From positions 1 to 55,486 of the forward strand of contig CAMFDG010000012.1 of the NCBI GenBank assembly GCA_945949045.1: a stretch of DNA of 55,486 nt, written 5' to 3'. The position numbers were made by a program, and so were the translations under genes. Shown here piece by piece: positions 43,353 through 53,404 of the stretch (positions within the stretch are counted from its first letter, which is position 1; every line of letters begins with the position of its first letter). Below the pieces are notes generated by a model, which was not told the DNA's origin, did no database searches, and saw only the letters and a program-made list of their open reading frames with translations. The DNA is from an uncultured Lachnospiraceae bacterium (GTDB lineage Bacteria; Bacillota; Clostridia; Lachnospirales; Lachnospiraceae).

Positions 43353-44888
43353 ATGATACAGGAGCGTATTTTGGATCTGGTGGATTATGGGCTTGCAACA
43401 GGTTTGCTTGATCCTGCAGATAAAATCTATACCATCAATCGGCTGTTGGAGCTGTTTGCATTGGATGAAATCAAAGAGGAGACGATTCTTTCCCACGAAA
43501 AAAAGCCTGCCATGACACAGGAGAGCGGGGAGGCTGCATTGGAGGGTATCCTTTCGGATATGATGGATGATGCATATGCCAGGGGAATCATGAAGGAGAA
43601 CAGTATTGTTTACCGGGATCTCTTTGATACCAGAATCATGGGATGTCTGGTAGACCGTCCCGGCACAATCCGGGCAAAATTCCGGGAGCTTTATGAGAAG
43701 GTTTCGCCACAGGCGGCTACGGATTATTTTTACAAATTGAGCTGTGACAGCAATTACATAAGAAGAGCCCGCATCAAAAAGGATCAGAAGTGGACGGTGG
43801 ATACGGAGTACGGCGCATTGGATATTACAATTAATCTGTCCAAGCCGGAGAAGGATCCGAAGGCCATTGCGGCAGCGAGGAATGCAAAGCAGAGTGCATA
43901 CCCGAAGTGTCAGCTCTGCAAGGAAAATGAGGGATATGCGGGAAGAATCAATCATCCCGCCAGACAGAATCATCGGATCATTCCGGTGACCATAGATGAC
44001 AGTGAGTGGTTTTTTCAGTATTCGCCTTATGTGTATTATAATGAGCACTGTATTGTATTTAACGCCTGCCACACACCAATGAAAATTGAAAAAGCAACCT
44101 TTGGAAAGCTTTTGGATTTTGTGACGCAGTTCCCTCACTATTTTGTAGGCTCCAATGCGGATCTGCCAATTGTGGGGGGATCGATCTTAAGCCATGATCA
44201 TTTCCAGGGAGGACATTATACCTTTGCCATGGCGAAGGCTCCTGTGGAGCGGGAACTTTATTTTCGGGATTTTTCTGATGTGAAGGCGGGAATCGTAAAG
44301 TGGCCCATGTCGGTGATCCGGCTGAATGGACCGGACAGAGAGCGTCTGATTGATCTGGCGGATCGGATTTTAAATGCCTGGAGAGGGTATACGGATGAAG
44401 CGGCTTTCGTCTTTGCACAGACGGATGGAACGCCTCATAATACGATTACGCCCATCGCAAGAATGCGCGGGGAAAACTATGAGCTGGATCTGGTGCTCCG
44501 GAATAATATCACCACAGAGGAACATCCTCTGGGGGTTTATCATCCCCATGCAAATCTGCATCACATTAAAAAGGAGAATATCGGGCTGATTGAGGTTATG
44601 GGACTTGCCGTGCTTCCGGCACGACTGAAGGATGAGATGGCAGAGCTTGCAGAGGCAATCATTTCCGGCAAAGATCTGCGTGGGACAGACACGCTGGCGT
44701 CACACGCAGACTGGGCGGAAGACTTCCTTGGGAAGTATTCCGCTGTCAATGAAGAGAATGTGATGGATATTCTGCAGCACGAAATCGGACTTGTGTTTGA
44801 GCAGGTGCTGCATGATGCCGGAGTATTTAAATGCACGGATGAGGGAAGAAATGCGTTTATGAGGTTTGTGAATTTTGTGAACCAATAG
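43353..44888 (+). CDS. galT: Galactose-1-phosphate uridylyltransferase, class II
   Basis: 511 residues from the ATG at 43353 (AGAGGGAGG upstream). Large Firmicutes-type GalT with NEHCIVFNACHTPMKIEK and GGSILSHDHFQGGHYTFAM. The active-site His-x-His region is therefore in the class II form. It exchanges UDP between glucose-1-P and galactose-1-P. galE is not in the window. Its end overlaps the convergent MATE gene by 32 bp. Confidence 0.94.
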   Translation: MIQERILDLVDYGLATGLLDPADKIYTINRLLELFALDEIKEETILSHEKKPAMTQESGEAALEGILSDMMDDAYARGIMKENSIVYRDLFDTRIMGCLVDRPGTIRAKFRELYEKVSPQAATDYFYKLSCDSNYIRRARIKKDQKWTVDTEYGALDITINLSKPEKDPKAIAAARNAKQSAYPKCQLCKENEGYAGRINHPARQNHRIIPVTIDDSEWFFQYSPYVYYNEHCIVFNACHTPMKIEKATFGKLLDFVTQFPHYFVGSNADLPIVGGSILSHDHFQGGHYTFAMAKAPVERELYFRDFSDVKAGIVKWPMSVIRLNGPDRERLIDLADRILNAWRGYTDEAAFVFAQTDGTPHNTITPIARMRGENYELDLVLRNNITTEEHPLGVYHPHANLHHIKKENIGLIEVMGLAVLPARLKDEMAELAEAIISGKDLRGTDTLASHADWAEDFLGKYSAVNEENVMDILQHEIGLVFEQVLHDAGVFKCTDEGRNAFMRFVNFVNQ

Positions 44889-46224
44889 CCTTCAGCTTAT
44901 TACGGCAGTGGAAGAAGGCAGGGATGAGAAAGCAGTCCGCAAAAATCCAGGCCAGAGGGCTGGCAAAGCAGGCTGCGGTAAATCCGAAGACCGGTACAAA
45001 CACCATACCCACCAGGGCTCTCGCAATCATTTCGAAAACTCCGGCAAAGACAGCAAAGCCGGAAAAGCCCATGCCCTGGATCAGAAAACGGACAATGTTG
45101 ACCAGAGCAAGGAAAATATAAAAGATCGCGTTGATGATTAAAAATTGGTCTGCCTGTGCAATGACGGCTGTCTCGGTGGATTTGACAAACAGACAGACCA
45201 GATTTCTACCAAATACAAGCAGGACCAGAAGAATCAGAACAGAGTAGGCTGCACCAAGGATGATGGCAGAGCGCAGCCCCTCACCCAGACGTTTTAATTT
45301 ACCGGCTCCTACATTTTGACCGCCGTAGGTGGCCATGGTGGAGCCAAGGGCATCAAAGGGGCAGACTACGAACATGGAAATACGGCTTCCGGCGGTCATG
45401 GCGGCAACAGCCCCGGACCCCAGGGAATTGACCGCGGTCTGCAGAATGACGCTGCCGATGGCGGTGATGGAGTACTGCAGACCCATAGGAAGTCCCATGA
45501 GGCACAGATATTTCACATAGAAGGCATCCAGCCTCCAATCATCCTTTTTCGGATGAAGAATCTCGAATTTCTTCATAATCAAAAACAGGCACAGTACACC
45601 GGAAAATGCCTGGGATACAACGGTCGCAAAGGCTGCCCCAAATACTCCCCAGTGAAATACAACAATAAATAGAAGGTCCAGGCCGATATTTAAGACCGCG
45701 GCGATGATCAGGAAGACCACCGGAGTGAAGGAGTCTCCCAGGGACCTAAGGTAAGAGGACAGAAGATTGTAGAGGATAATGGCAGGAATGCCTGCAAAAA
45801 TCACCACAATATAATGATAGGATAGATCGATAATATTGGAAGGCGTCCGCATGAGCTGGAGAATACCCCGGCAGAATACAACCGTCAGTACCGTAATGAC
45901 TGCGCCGAAGATCACAGACAGCACTGCAGAGTTGCCCACATATTTGCGTAAGCCCTCGTAGTCCCTGGCTCCGAAGCGCTGGGCCACGGGAAGGGCAAAG
46001 CCAGTGCAGATTCCCTGACAGAAGCCCACGATGAGAAAGTTGATGCTTCCGGTGGCGCCCACGGCCGCAAGGGCATCTACGCCCAGAAACTGGCCAACGA
46101 TCATCGTGTCTACCAATCCGTAAAACTGCTGGAACAGCATACCAAGCAGAAGCGGTACCGCAAAGCCTAAGATCAGCTTCATGGAAGAGCCGCTTGTCAT
46201 ATCTTTTGTTGTACTTTTCCCCAT
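44857..46224 (-). CDS. MATE family multidrug exporter
   Basis: 455 residues from the ATG complement at 46222-46224 (GGGGGGA upstream); the ATG at 46248 has no site. Twelve hydrophobic segments; VPLLLGMLFQQFYGLVDTMIVG and GLPMGLQYSITAIGSVILQ are MATE family stretches. A Na+ or H+ antiporter for cationic compounds. Convergent overlap with galT; no terminator between them. Confidence 0.92.
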   Translation of the reverse strand: MGKSTTKDMTSGSSMKLILGFAVPLLLGMLFQQFYGLVDTMIVGQFLGVDALAAVGATGSINFLIVGFCQGICTGFALPVAQRFGARDYEGLRKYVGNSAVLSVIFGAVITVLTVVFCRGILQLMRTPSNIIDLSYHYIVVIFAGIPAIILYNLLSSYLRSLGDSFTPVVFLIIAAVLNIGLDLLFIVVFHWGVFGAAFATVVSQAFSGVLCLFLIMKKFEILHPKKDDWRLDAFYVKYLCLMGLPMGLQYSITAIGSVILQTAVNSLGSGAVAAMTAGSRISMFVVCPFDALGSTMATYGGQNVGAGKLKRLGEGLRSAIILGAAYSVLILLVLLVFGRNLVCLFVKSTETAVIAQADQFLIINAIFYIFLALVNIVRFLIQGMGFSGFAVFAGVFEMIARALVGMVFVPVFGFTAACFASPLAWIFADCFLIPAFFHCRNKLKAIGSQNSQTS

Positions 46225-46334
46225 GTTCGAATCCCCCCGTATGATCATTTGCCAGTGGCAGTTGGCGTTTCATTTTGAGCCGGTATCTATATTATCACCT
46301 TTGTAAAATTTCGCAAGAGAAAAATACAGGATTC

Positions 46335-46362
46335 TTTACTTTTTTTCAGAATGCGGTACAAT
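46335..46362 (+). promoter_or_regulatory. Candidate promoter for hisC
   Basis: -35-like TTTACT (46335-46340), 16-bp spacer, -10 TACAAT (46357-46362). Confidence 0.45.
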
Positions 46363-46396
46363 GTAAATAATCTAACCCTTTTATACAGGAGGAAAC

Positions 46397-47464
46397 ATGA
46401 AAAACTGGGAAAAAAATATCAGAAAGGTTGTTCCCTACGTTCCGGGAGAACAGCCCAGGAATACAAACGTAATCAAGTTAAATACCAATGAGAATCCCTA
46501 CCCGCCGGCTCCGGGAGTGAAAAGGGCGTTAGAAGCCTTTGACACCGACAGGCTCAGACTGTATCCGGATCCGGTGGTTGGCGATCTGGTGCAGGCGATT
46601 GCAGATGTCTACCATGTGGAAAACAATCAGGTGTTTGTGGGAGTCGGCTCGGATGATGTCCTGGCGATGCTGTTTATGACTTTCTTTAACGCAGAAAATC
46701 CGATCCTTTTTCCGGATATTACGTATTCTTTCTATGACGTATGGGCGGATATGCTTCGTATTCCTTATAAGCAGATTCCATTGGATGACAGCTTTCATAT
46801 CAATCCCGCCGACTATGCAGGAGAAAATGGGGGTATTGTTTTTCCGAATCCCAATGCGCCCACAGGGGAATTATTAGCTCTTTCTGAGATCGAAAAGATC
46901 ATAGCTGCCAATCCGGATGTCATTGTCATCGTGGATGAGGCATATATTGATTTTGGCGGGGTCAGCGCCCTGCCGCTGATTGAGAAATATGACAATGTGA
47001 TCGTGGTGCAGACCTTTTCCAAATCCCGCTCTCTGGCGGGATCAAGGATTGGCTTTGCCATCAGTAACCCGACACTGATCAAGTATCTGAATGATGTGAA
47101 GTATTCCTTTAATTCCTACACCATGGATGCACTGACCATCGCGCTGGGAACTGCAGCCGTGAAGGACACGGCATATTTTGAGGAGACAAGGGCTAAAATC
47201 ATTAAGACGAGAGAGTGGACCAAAGAGCAGCTTCGTAAGCTGGGTTTTGTCTTTGGGGATTCCAGGAGCAATTTTATTTTTGCAAGGCATCCGGAAATTT
47301 CCGGGGAGCAGCTCTTTGCAGATCTGAAGAAGCAGAATATCTATGTGCGGCATTTCCGTAAACCGGAGCGCATTAATGAATATCTGCGCATTACCATCGG
47401 TACAGATGAGCAGATGCAGACCTTCGTAGATTTCCTGAAGGATTATATAAATAATAAAAAATGA
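46397..47464 (+). CDS. hisC: Histidinol-phosphate aminotransferase
   Basis: 355 residues, class II PLP aminotransferase fold type I. PNPNAPTGELL and the PLP lysine in FSKSRSLAGSRIG are visible. It makes histidinol phosphate. No other his genes are nearby, so a role in another aromatic or amino-acid pathway is possible. ATG with AGGAGGAA. The next gene starts 8 bp later. Confidence 0.88.
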   Translation: MKNWEKNIRKVVPYVPGEQPRNTNVIKLNTNENPYPPAPGVKRALEAFDTDRLRLYPDPVVGDLVQAIADVYHVENNQVFVGVGSDDVLAMLFMTFFNAENPILFPDITYSFYDVWADMLRIPYKQIPLDDSFHINPADYAGENGGIVFPNPNAPTGELLALSEIEKIIAANPDVIVIVDEAYIDFGGVSALPLIEKYDNVIVVQTFSKSRSLAGSRIGFAISNPTLIKYLNDVKYSFNSYTMDALTIALGTAAVKDTAYFEETRAKIIKTREWTKEQLRKLGFVFGDSRSNFIFARHPEISGEQLFADLKKQNIYVRHFRKPERINEYLRITIGTDEQMQTFVDFLKDYINNKK

Positions 47465-47472
47465 GGTAATAA

Positions 47473-47937
47473 ATGTTTAAGGATTATTTATGGGTTTTTT
47501 TGATTTCTATGGTGCCACTGATAGAACTGCGCGGGGCAATTCCGGTCTCTCAGATACGGGGGCTTCCCATCGTGCCATCTTACGTGATCTCCATCATCGG
47601 GAATATGCTTCCGGTTCCCTTTATCTACCTTTTTGCCAGAAAGGTGCTGTTATGGGGCGCGGATAAGCCCATCATCGGGAAATTTTTCTCCTGGTGTCTG
47701 GAAAAGGGAGAAAAGGGAGGACAGAAACTTCAGGCAAAGGCGGGGCGGGGATTGTTCCTTGCGCTTCTTTTGTTTGTGGGAATCCCGGTTCCCGGAACCG
47801 GTGCATGGACCGGTACACTGGCGGCCAGCATTCTGGATATGGATTTTAAATCCACCACGGCTGCTGTGATGCTGGGGGTTCTGCTTGCAGGCGTCATTAT
47901 GATGGTTTTAAGCCTTGCGGGTGTCTCTCTTTTCTAA
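47473..47937 (+). CDS. Small multidrug export family protein
   Basis: 154 residues with four to five membrane segments; MVPLIELRGAIPVSQ and VGIPVPGTGAWTGTLAASIL are hallmarks of the Sm_multidrug_ex family. The function of this family is poorly known despite its name. Probably cotranscribed with hisC. GAGGTAA upstream. Confidence 0.88.
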   Translation: MFKDYLWVFLISMVPLIELRGAIPVSQIRGLPIVPSYVISIIGNMLPVPFIYLFARKVLLWGADKPIIGKFFSWCLEKGEKGGQKLQAKAGRGLFLALLLFVGIPVPGTGAWTGTLAASILDMDFKSTTAAVMLGVLLAGVIMMVLSLAGVSLF

Positions 47938-48024
47938 TAAAATCTGCTATGGAATATCAGCCTGTCTGCGCTTGTTTCGTGGAAGAGAGGCTGTTCACAA
48001 CAGCAATGAAGAAGGTAGTAATTC

Positions 48025-49326
48025 ATGAAGAAAAAAAGAAAGGAAAAACGTACGGTATCCCGGGAGGTACGCTGGGATAAACTGGACAATACGGCTCATC
48101 TGTTTCCCTCCATCGCGGGGGAGAATATGACCAATGTCTATCGGATCAGCGTGGTGCTCAAGGAGGAAATCCAAAAAGAAATTTTGCAGCAGGCGCTTGA
48201 TATGGTGCTGCCCAAAATTGATGGTTTTAATGTGCGGATGCGTACCGGCGTTTTCTGGTACTATTTTGAGGAAAACGGGAGAAAGGCACCCACGGTGAAG
48301 GAGGAGAGCCGTTTTCCCTGTCGTTATATCAGGCAAAACAAGAACCGGAATTATCTGTTCCGGGTCAGTTTTTATCAGAAGAGAATCAATTTAGAAGTCT
48401 TTCATGTCCTGACGGATGGGATGGGCGGTATCAATTTCCTCCGGGAACTGACCTATCAGTATTTGAGGCTGGTGCACCCCGAGCTTCAGGAGCAGTCGGG
48501 AGACAGTCTGAGTGAGGACACGTCTCTTAGCAGGGAGGACAGTTTTGTCCGGAACTATAAGAGGAGCAGGCCCAGTGGCTTCAATAAAGAAAAGGCTTAT
48601 CTCATTAAGGAGGACAGGCTTCCCGCCGGAGAGTTTGGTGTGATGCACGGGATGATGTCCGTGAAGGAATTAAAGGAGGTTGCCCATCGGTATGGGGCAT
48701 CCATCAACGAGTATCTGGTTTCCGTGTTTGTATGGAGCGTGTATAAGGAGCTGTTCCACGGAATGCCCGGGAAACGGCCGATCCGGGTGGCAGTGCCGGT
48801 TAATTTACGTCCCTTTTTCGATTCAGATACCACCAAAAATTTCTTTGTGATGGTCTCTGCAGAATTCCGGCCTGCAAAGGAATCCTATTCCTTCGAGGAG
48901 GTGGTGAAAATTGTCTGTGACAGCCTCCATGCCCAGATCAATAAGGAACATCTTGAGGATTTGTTTTCCTACAGTGTCTCCAACCAGATGAATAAACTGA
49001 TGCGTCCGATTCCTCTGTTTATCAAGAATATTGCGATGCGTCTTGTATACGAGAAATCTGCTGTGGCCAACACCACAACCATCACCAATATCGGAAATGT
49101 GAGGATTGAGGAGCTCTACCAGCCCTATATTGATTATTTTCACGCTTTTCTTGCCATGTCAAAAGGGCAGTCCATTAAGGGAACCATCTGTTCCTACAGG
49201 GATACCCTGGTATTTACCTTCAGCTCCATCTTTTCCGAGGCGCTGGTGCAAAAGGCGTTTTTTCGGAAAATAGCATCGGACGGGGCAGAGGTTAAGATTG
49301 AAACGAACGGAGTGTACTATGAATAG
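48025..49326 (+). CDS. Condensation-domain-like acyltransferase
   Basis: 433 residues, soluble. The HxxxDG motif FHVLTDGMGG has His127 and Asp131. Together with VPVNLRPFFDSDT and a WNxxxxxN-like second half it resembles CoA-dependent acyltransferases of the PapA/alcohol O-acetyltransferase type. It would transfer an acyl group to an alcohol or sugar; the acceptor is unknown. First gene of a coupled trio; its stop overlaps the next ATG by 8 bp. Confidence 0.7.
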   Translation: MKKKRKEKRTVSREVRWDKLDNTAHLFPSIAGENMTNVYRISVVLKEEIQKEILQQALDMVLPKIDGFNVRMRTGVFWYYFEENGRKAPTVKEESRFPCRYIRQNKNRNYLFRVSFYQKRINLEVFHVLTDGMGGINFLRELTYQYLRLVHPELQEQSGDSLSEDTSLSREDSFVRNYKRSRPSGFNKEKAYLIKEDRLPAGEFGVMHGMMSVKELKEVAHRYGASINEYLVSVFVWSVYKELFHGMPGKRPIRVAVPVNLRPFFDSDTTKNFFVMVSAEFRPAKESYSFEEVVKIVCDSLHAQINKEHLEDLFSYSVSNQMNKLMRPIPLFIKNIAMRLVYEKSAVANTTTITNIGNVRIEELYQPYIDYFHAFLAMSKGQSIKGTICSYRDTLVFTFSSIFSEALVQKAFFRKIASDGAEVKIETNGVYYE

Positions 49327-49984
49327 ATGTCAGAAATGTCATGTGGTGATTCTGGATGATACCGACCGGTGTCCCCTCTGCCAGCATGTGCTGCAGACGG
49401 ACGGAGATCCCCGGGAGAACAGTTATCCCAATGCGATTGCAGTGACGAAACGGTTTCGCTTTCTGGAGAATTTGTTTTTGTTTTTGTCGATTATGGCAGA
49501 GACCATTTTACTTGTGATCAATTATAACATGGATCCCATGTTTCCCTGGAGTCTGGTGGTGGGCATTGTCCTTTTGTATCTGAATACGGTGCTTCGAATG
49601 ACACTGGTGGGCAAAAGCAGCCTGTTGTTTAAAATATTGAGTCTGATTCTGCTGGCTGTAATCATGCTGCCGGTGATTGACTATCTGACCGGATACCGGG
49701 GCTGGTCCTTAGATTACGTACTGCCCTGCGGAATTCTGGCATTAGATCTGGTGCTTTTTGTCTTGATCCTGATGAACCGGAGAGGATGGCAGAGCTATAT
49801 GATGGCGGAACTGATGACGGCGCTGCTGTCGGTGGTTCCGATTATTCTGCGGGTAATCGGACTCATCCAGTTTCCGTATCTTGTGTGGATTGCATTCGCT
49901 GCATCGGTATTTTTATTTTTGGGTACGTTGATTCTCGGTGACCGGCGTGCCAGAACAGAGTTAAAACGGAGATTTCATATATGA
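49319..49984 (+). CDS. DUF6320 zinc-ribbon membrane protein
   Basis: 221 residues from the ATG at 49319. An N-terminal zinc ribbon (Cys4, Cys7, Cys18, Cys21: CQKC and CPLC) precedes six membrane segments. I recognise it as DUF6320, often found beside an alpha/beta hydrolase in Lachnospiraceae. Function unknown. The stop and the next ATG overlap (ATGA). Confidence 0.7.
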   Translation: MNRCQKCHVVILDDTDRCPLCQHVLQTDGDPRENSYPNAIAVTKRFRFLENLFLFLSIMAETILLVINYNMDPMFPWSLVVGIVLLYLNTVLRMTLVGKSSLLFKILSLILLAVIMLPVIDYLTGYRGWSLDYVLPCGILALDLVLFVLILMNRRGWQSYMMAELMTALLSVVPIILRVIGLIQFPYLVWIAFAASVFLFLGTLILGDRRARTELKRRFHI

Positions 49985-50910
49985 GTGAGAGTGAAGCAAG
50001 CGTAAAGGGGCGTGTCATCACAGACCTTTTATCACATCTGACCAATGATTTTCAAATTGGGAAAAAAATAAAAAGCGGAGAGCTCAGGAAACGCTTGAAG
50101 GAGCCACCGTGGATTCCACCGGCCTGCTTCAATATGACGACGATTCCCATGGAGAATTTCTCCATGAAGCTGCTCTCCTTAAAGGAGAATCCCAATACCG
50201 ATTATGTGATCCTGCAGCTTCACGGAGGCGGCTATATGGGCGCTGTCCGGAATGCCTATTATGTGTTTGCGGGACTTTATAATGAGGTCAGCCACGGCTG
50301 TAATGTGCTGACACCGGATTACAGGGTTGCCCCGGAGGATCCTTATCCGGCGGCTCTGGAGGACGCGTTGGCATCCTATCAGTGGCTGCTGGACAGTGGA
50401 TTTTACGGAGAGCAGATCATACTGGCAGGTGATTCCGCCGGCGGAGGCCTGGCCATGGCTCTCTGCATGTATTTACGGGATCATCACCTGCCGATTCCCG
50501 GCGGTATTGTGGCCATGTCTCCATGGACGGATCTGACTGCCAGCGGTGAGTCCTATACCACGAATTTCGAGAAGGATCCTCTGTTTGGAAATACGAAAGA
50601 GAGTCTGATCTACCAGAATGATTATCCGGGAGATCACGATAAGATGGACTGCTACATATCTCCTTTGTTTGGAAGCTTCAAGGACTTCCCGCCAATGCTG
50701 ATCCAGGCAGGCTCCATCGAGATGCTCTTAAGTGATTCTGTCTCCGCCGCTGCAAAGGCCAGGGAGCAGGGCGTAAAAGTCCGCCTCAGTGTCTACGAGG
50801 GCATGTTTCATGTGTTCCAGATGGCGTACCTCAACATTCCGGAGTCCAAGAAGGCCTGGGCGGAGGTCGGGAAATTTATGGATGTGCTGCGCAGTGATGC
50901 CAGGCTGTAG
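49981..50910 (+). CDS. HSL-type alpha/beta hydrolase (esterase)
   Basis: 309 residues, no signal. Oxyanion HGGG (81-84), nucleophile GDSAG (Ser152) and a C-terminal GMFHVF His identify the hormone-sensitive-lipase family. It likely cleaves or rearranges esters made by the acyltransferase-like protein of the same operon (inference). Coupled to DUF6320. Its 3' end is read in antisense by the decayed permease. Confidence 0.88.
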   Translation: MSESEASVKGRVITDLLSHLTNDFQIGKKIKSGELRKRLKEPPWIPPACFNMTTIPMENFSMKLLSLKENPNTDYVILQLHGGGYMGAVRNAYYVFAGLYNEVSHGCNVLTPDYRVAPEDPYPAALEDALASYQWLLDSGFYGEQIILAGDSAGGGLAMALCMYLRDHHLPIPGGIVAMSPWTDLTASGESYTTNFEKDPLFGNTKESLIYQNDYPGDHDKMDCYISPLFGSFKDFPPMLIQAGSIEMLLSDSVSAAAKAREQGVKVRLSVYEGMFHVFQMAYLNIPESKKAWAEVGKFMDVLRSDARL

Positions 50911-52813
50911 AAAAACCGATTGCATGGTATCCATTCTGATTTCGTCAATAATGTTTTTGTTTTTTATTTTATTAATTTCCATGTAGGTAAGAAGCATTAC
51001 GATGCCAACCAGAATCAGCATTCCAATTACTAAGGTTCCCCAGGGAATATGGTATAGCACCGGAAATGCTTTTCGTATGGATAAATTGATCACAAATGGA
51101 ATTGCAATTCCAAGGATGATACCCGAAAAGGAAGCTTTTATGATGCAGAGGATACTTTCGCTGTAGATCATTTTTCTTAGGGATGCGCTTGTCATTCCGA
51201 TGCTTTTCAAAATGGCAAACTCTCTGCTTCGAATTCGGATATTGGCTGTAAGGGTGCTGATGACACTGGCAAATCCCATGATGATCAGTAAGACCACGAA
51301 TCCATACATGACAATTTCTGCCAGCACAATTGCAATATTGAGTACTTGTGTCATGGTATCCATACGGCTGATTCTCACGGTATATCCCTGATCCACATAG
51401 GAATCCTCTGTGAGAATCGGGTAATATTCATCCATTACTTTTTTTGCATATTCCGTGTAGGCCTGTTCATCATCCGGCAGGTAAAACCAGGAAAAATACC
51501 TGGCAGCAATATTCGGGACAACGATTCTAACAGGATCCGGTGCAAGCTCATGGAAGCCCTTTTCTGTTAGATCTTCTTCCTGTAAAATACCTCCAATCTT
51601 TAAGGACGTTTTTTCTTCGGCAGCATTGATCAGTGTTATCTCCCTGACATCTTCACGGAAAGGCTTTACGACCTTCGTCCTTCCGTTGTTATTATAGGAA
51701 TATTGATTGATCAAAAGATTGCTGCCGTACTCTGCACCGGCTCTGTCACACAGCTCTTTATAGAGATCCTCATTCACGGCTTCCAGAGAAACTGCGGTCT
51801 CGCCATTTTCGTCAAAAATATCCGGAACTGCTTTCATATCGTCAGAAAGATCCTTTGTATCAAGCAGTGCATGATACGTGCATGCATCACTCCCGATTCC
51901 GTAGACTTTCAGGTCTCCATATTCGGATAATTTCCGGGTGATCTCATTGTATGTCTGTGTAGAAATGGGCACGGAAATTTTTTCCTCTTCTCTTCCGGTC
52001 ATTTTATTTACTTCGAAATCCCGGTTAGAACAGTAATCCACCAGCATCTCTTTTGAATCGGGATTCATCATGTCCCTGAATTGCTTTGCCTGTCCGGCAA
52101 GGCCTCCCGTCAGTAAAAACAATATAATACCCAGAGATAATGCTCTGATGGTTGCTTTATACCCGGCTTTGTTTCTCTTGATATTTTTATAGCCGATGGC
52201 TCCTTCCTGTCCGAATACAGATGTAACGAGTCCGTCTTTTACCGTGGTGTTTTTCAGGTTCTGGTTTGCCCCCAGCCCCTTGATACACTGGGTGGCAGTA
52301 ATTTTTCCGACCTTTTTTGCAGGCTTACCGGCAGACCTGATGACGATTAAGAAAGAAAACACACAGGCAAATACATAGGTCCAGGGGGAAACATGAAAGG
52401 ACAGTGTAAAAGAGAAGGGCCGCATAATGATACTTTTTGCAAGCTCGTTTATATGGGAGACATAACGACCCGTAATTGTTACACCTACATATCCAATGAC
52501 CGTACCAAGGATAAGTCCCATAGGAATTCCAATCATGCTAAGCCACAGACTTTCATAGATGACGCTCTCTTTGATCTGTTTTCTTGTGCAGAGCTAAAAT
52601 CAGCGCAGGAACGGCGATGATCGAAGCATAGGCACCGCCATATCCGGCGTAGTCAGATCCTAGAAAATCCGTAAGCATTTTCTTCCCACTTGTGGCGAAG
52701 CACATGACTGCCGTAACAAGTGCGGTGGACAGTGAGATCGCAAAAATGGATCCGATGGTTCTTTTCCGGTTTAGTTTTAATTGGCTGAGGGCGAGTTGTG
52801 ATGTAATGTTCAT
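50911..52813 (-). pseudogene. FtsX-type ABC permease, frameshifted and chimeric at the 3' end
   Basis: The N-terminus MNITSQLALSQLKLNRKRTI (from 52813) and FAISLSTALVTAVMCF, ending ALILAL, lie in one frame. The remaining about 540 residues (KQIKESVIYESLWLSMIG onward) are in another; the shift is near 52585-52597. The large frame has FtsX-like domains: RSREFAILKSIGMTSASLRKMIY and a C-terminal TM. It has no stop of its own: after NIIDEIR it reads into the antisense of the hydrolase gene to 50728. Relatives are MacB-like permeases for peptide antibiotics, with RR-HK pairs upstream. The ATPase gene expected in this position is missing. Confidence 0.75.
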
Positions 52814-53008
52814 GATTATAATCATGAGAGTGTCTGTCATAGACGGGCGCCGCTGCGGAAGTGTTCGTCTGGCGAATGTACACAAACTTGGAGCCGAAAT
52901 TCGATACCTGACAAATCTACGCAATTTGCGCGAACTGTTCCGCTATCCATCCCCGGAGAATCCCGGCGGCAGGCAGAGTCGCACGAAAATCAGTGTGGGA
53001 AGTTTTTA
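52814..53008. other. Unassigned spacer within the decayed locus
   Basis: About 195 bases between the permease start and the kinase fragment. The ABC ATPase gene expected here is absent. The middle is relatively GC-rich, and the + strand frame reads GAEIRYLTNLRNLRELFRYP, not matched to a family with confidence. It is likely a deletion junction or foreign scrap. Confidence 0.4.
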
Positions 53009-53404
53009 TCATTTAAACAGCTTTAAGGTGAAGGTTGCACCCTGTCCATTGCCGCCAAAATCAATGTCAATATCTCCCCCCTGACCTTTGACAATGGATA
53101 ACGCAAGGGGCATTCCGATTCCAAATCCATTTTCAGATGTAGAATATGCGAAGCGCTTAAATAATGCGGAATAGCTGCTGCGATTCATTCCGGTACCGCT
53201 GTCCTTAACGGATATCCAGTAATTCATAGGATTTTCACCGCAGTTGATTTCAATTTTACTTTTGTCCGGCGAATGCTCAATCGCATTTTTTATAATATTT
53301 GTGAGTGCCTCAACGGTCCAGCGTTTGTCACTTCCGACCTGGATTGTGGTGCTTGTTTTTGTTTTTGAACTTTGGCTTAACAGGGTACGTTTTATTTTCA
53401 TCAT
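53009..53404 (-). pseudogene. Histidine kinase fragment (HATPase domain only)
   Basis: The N box NIIKNAIEH, G1 box VKDSGTGM and G2 box GFGIGMPLALSIV of a sensor kinase are present, but the membrane sensor and dimerisation/phospho-accepting His domains are missing. The frame starts within the regulator fragment; true homology begins near 53385. Probably inactive. Known relatives (BceS/VanS class) would control the neighbouring ABC transporter. Confidence 0.85.
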
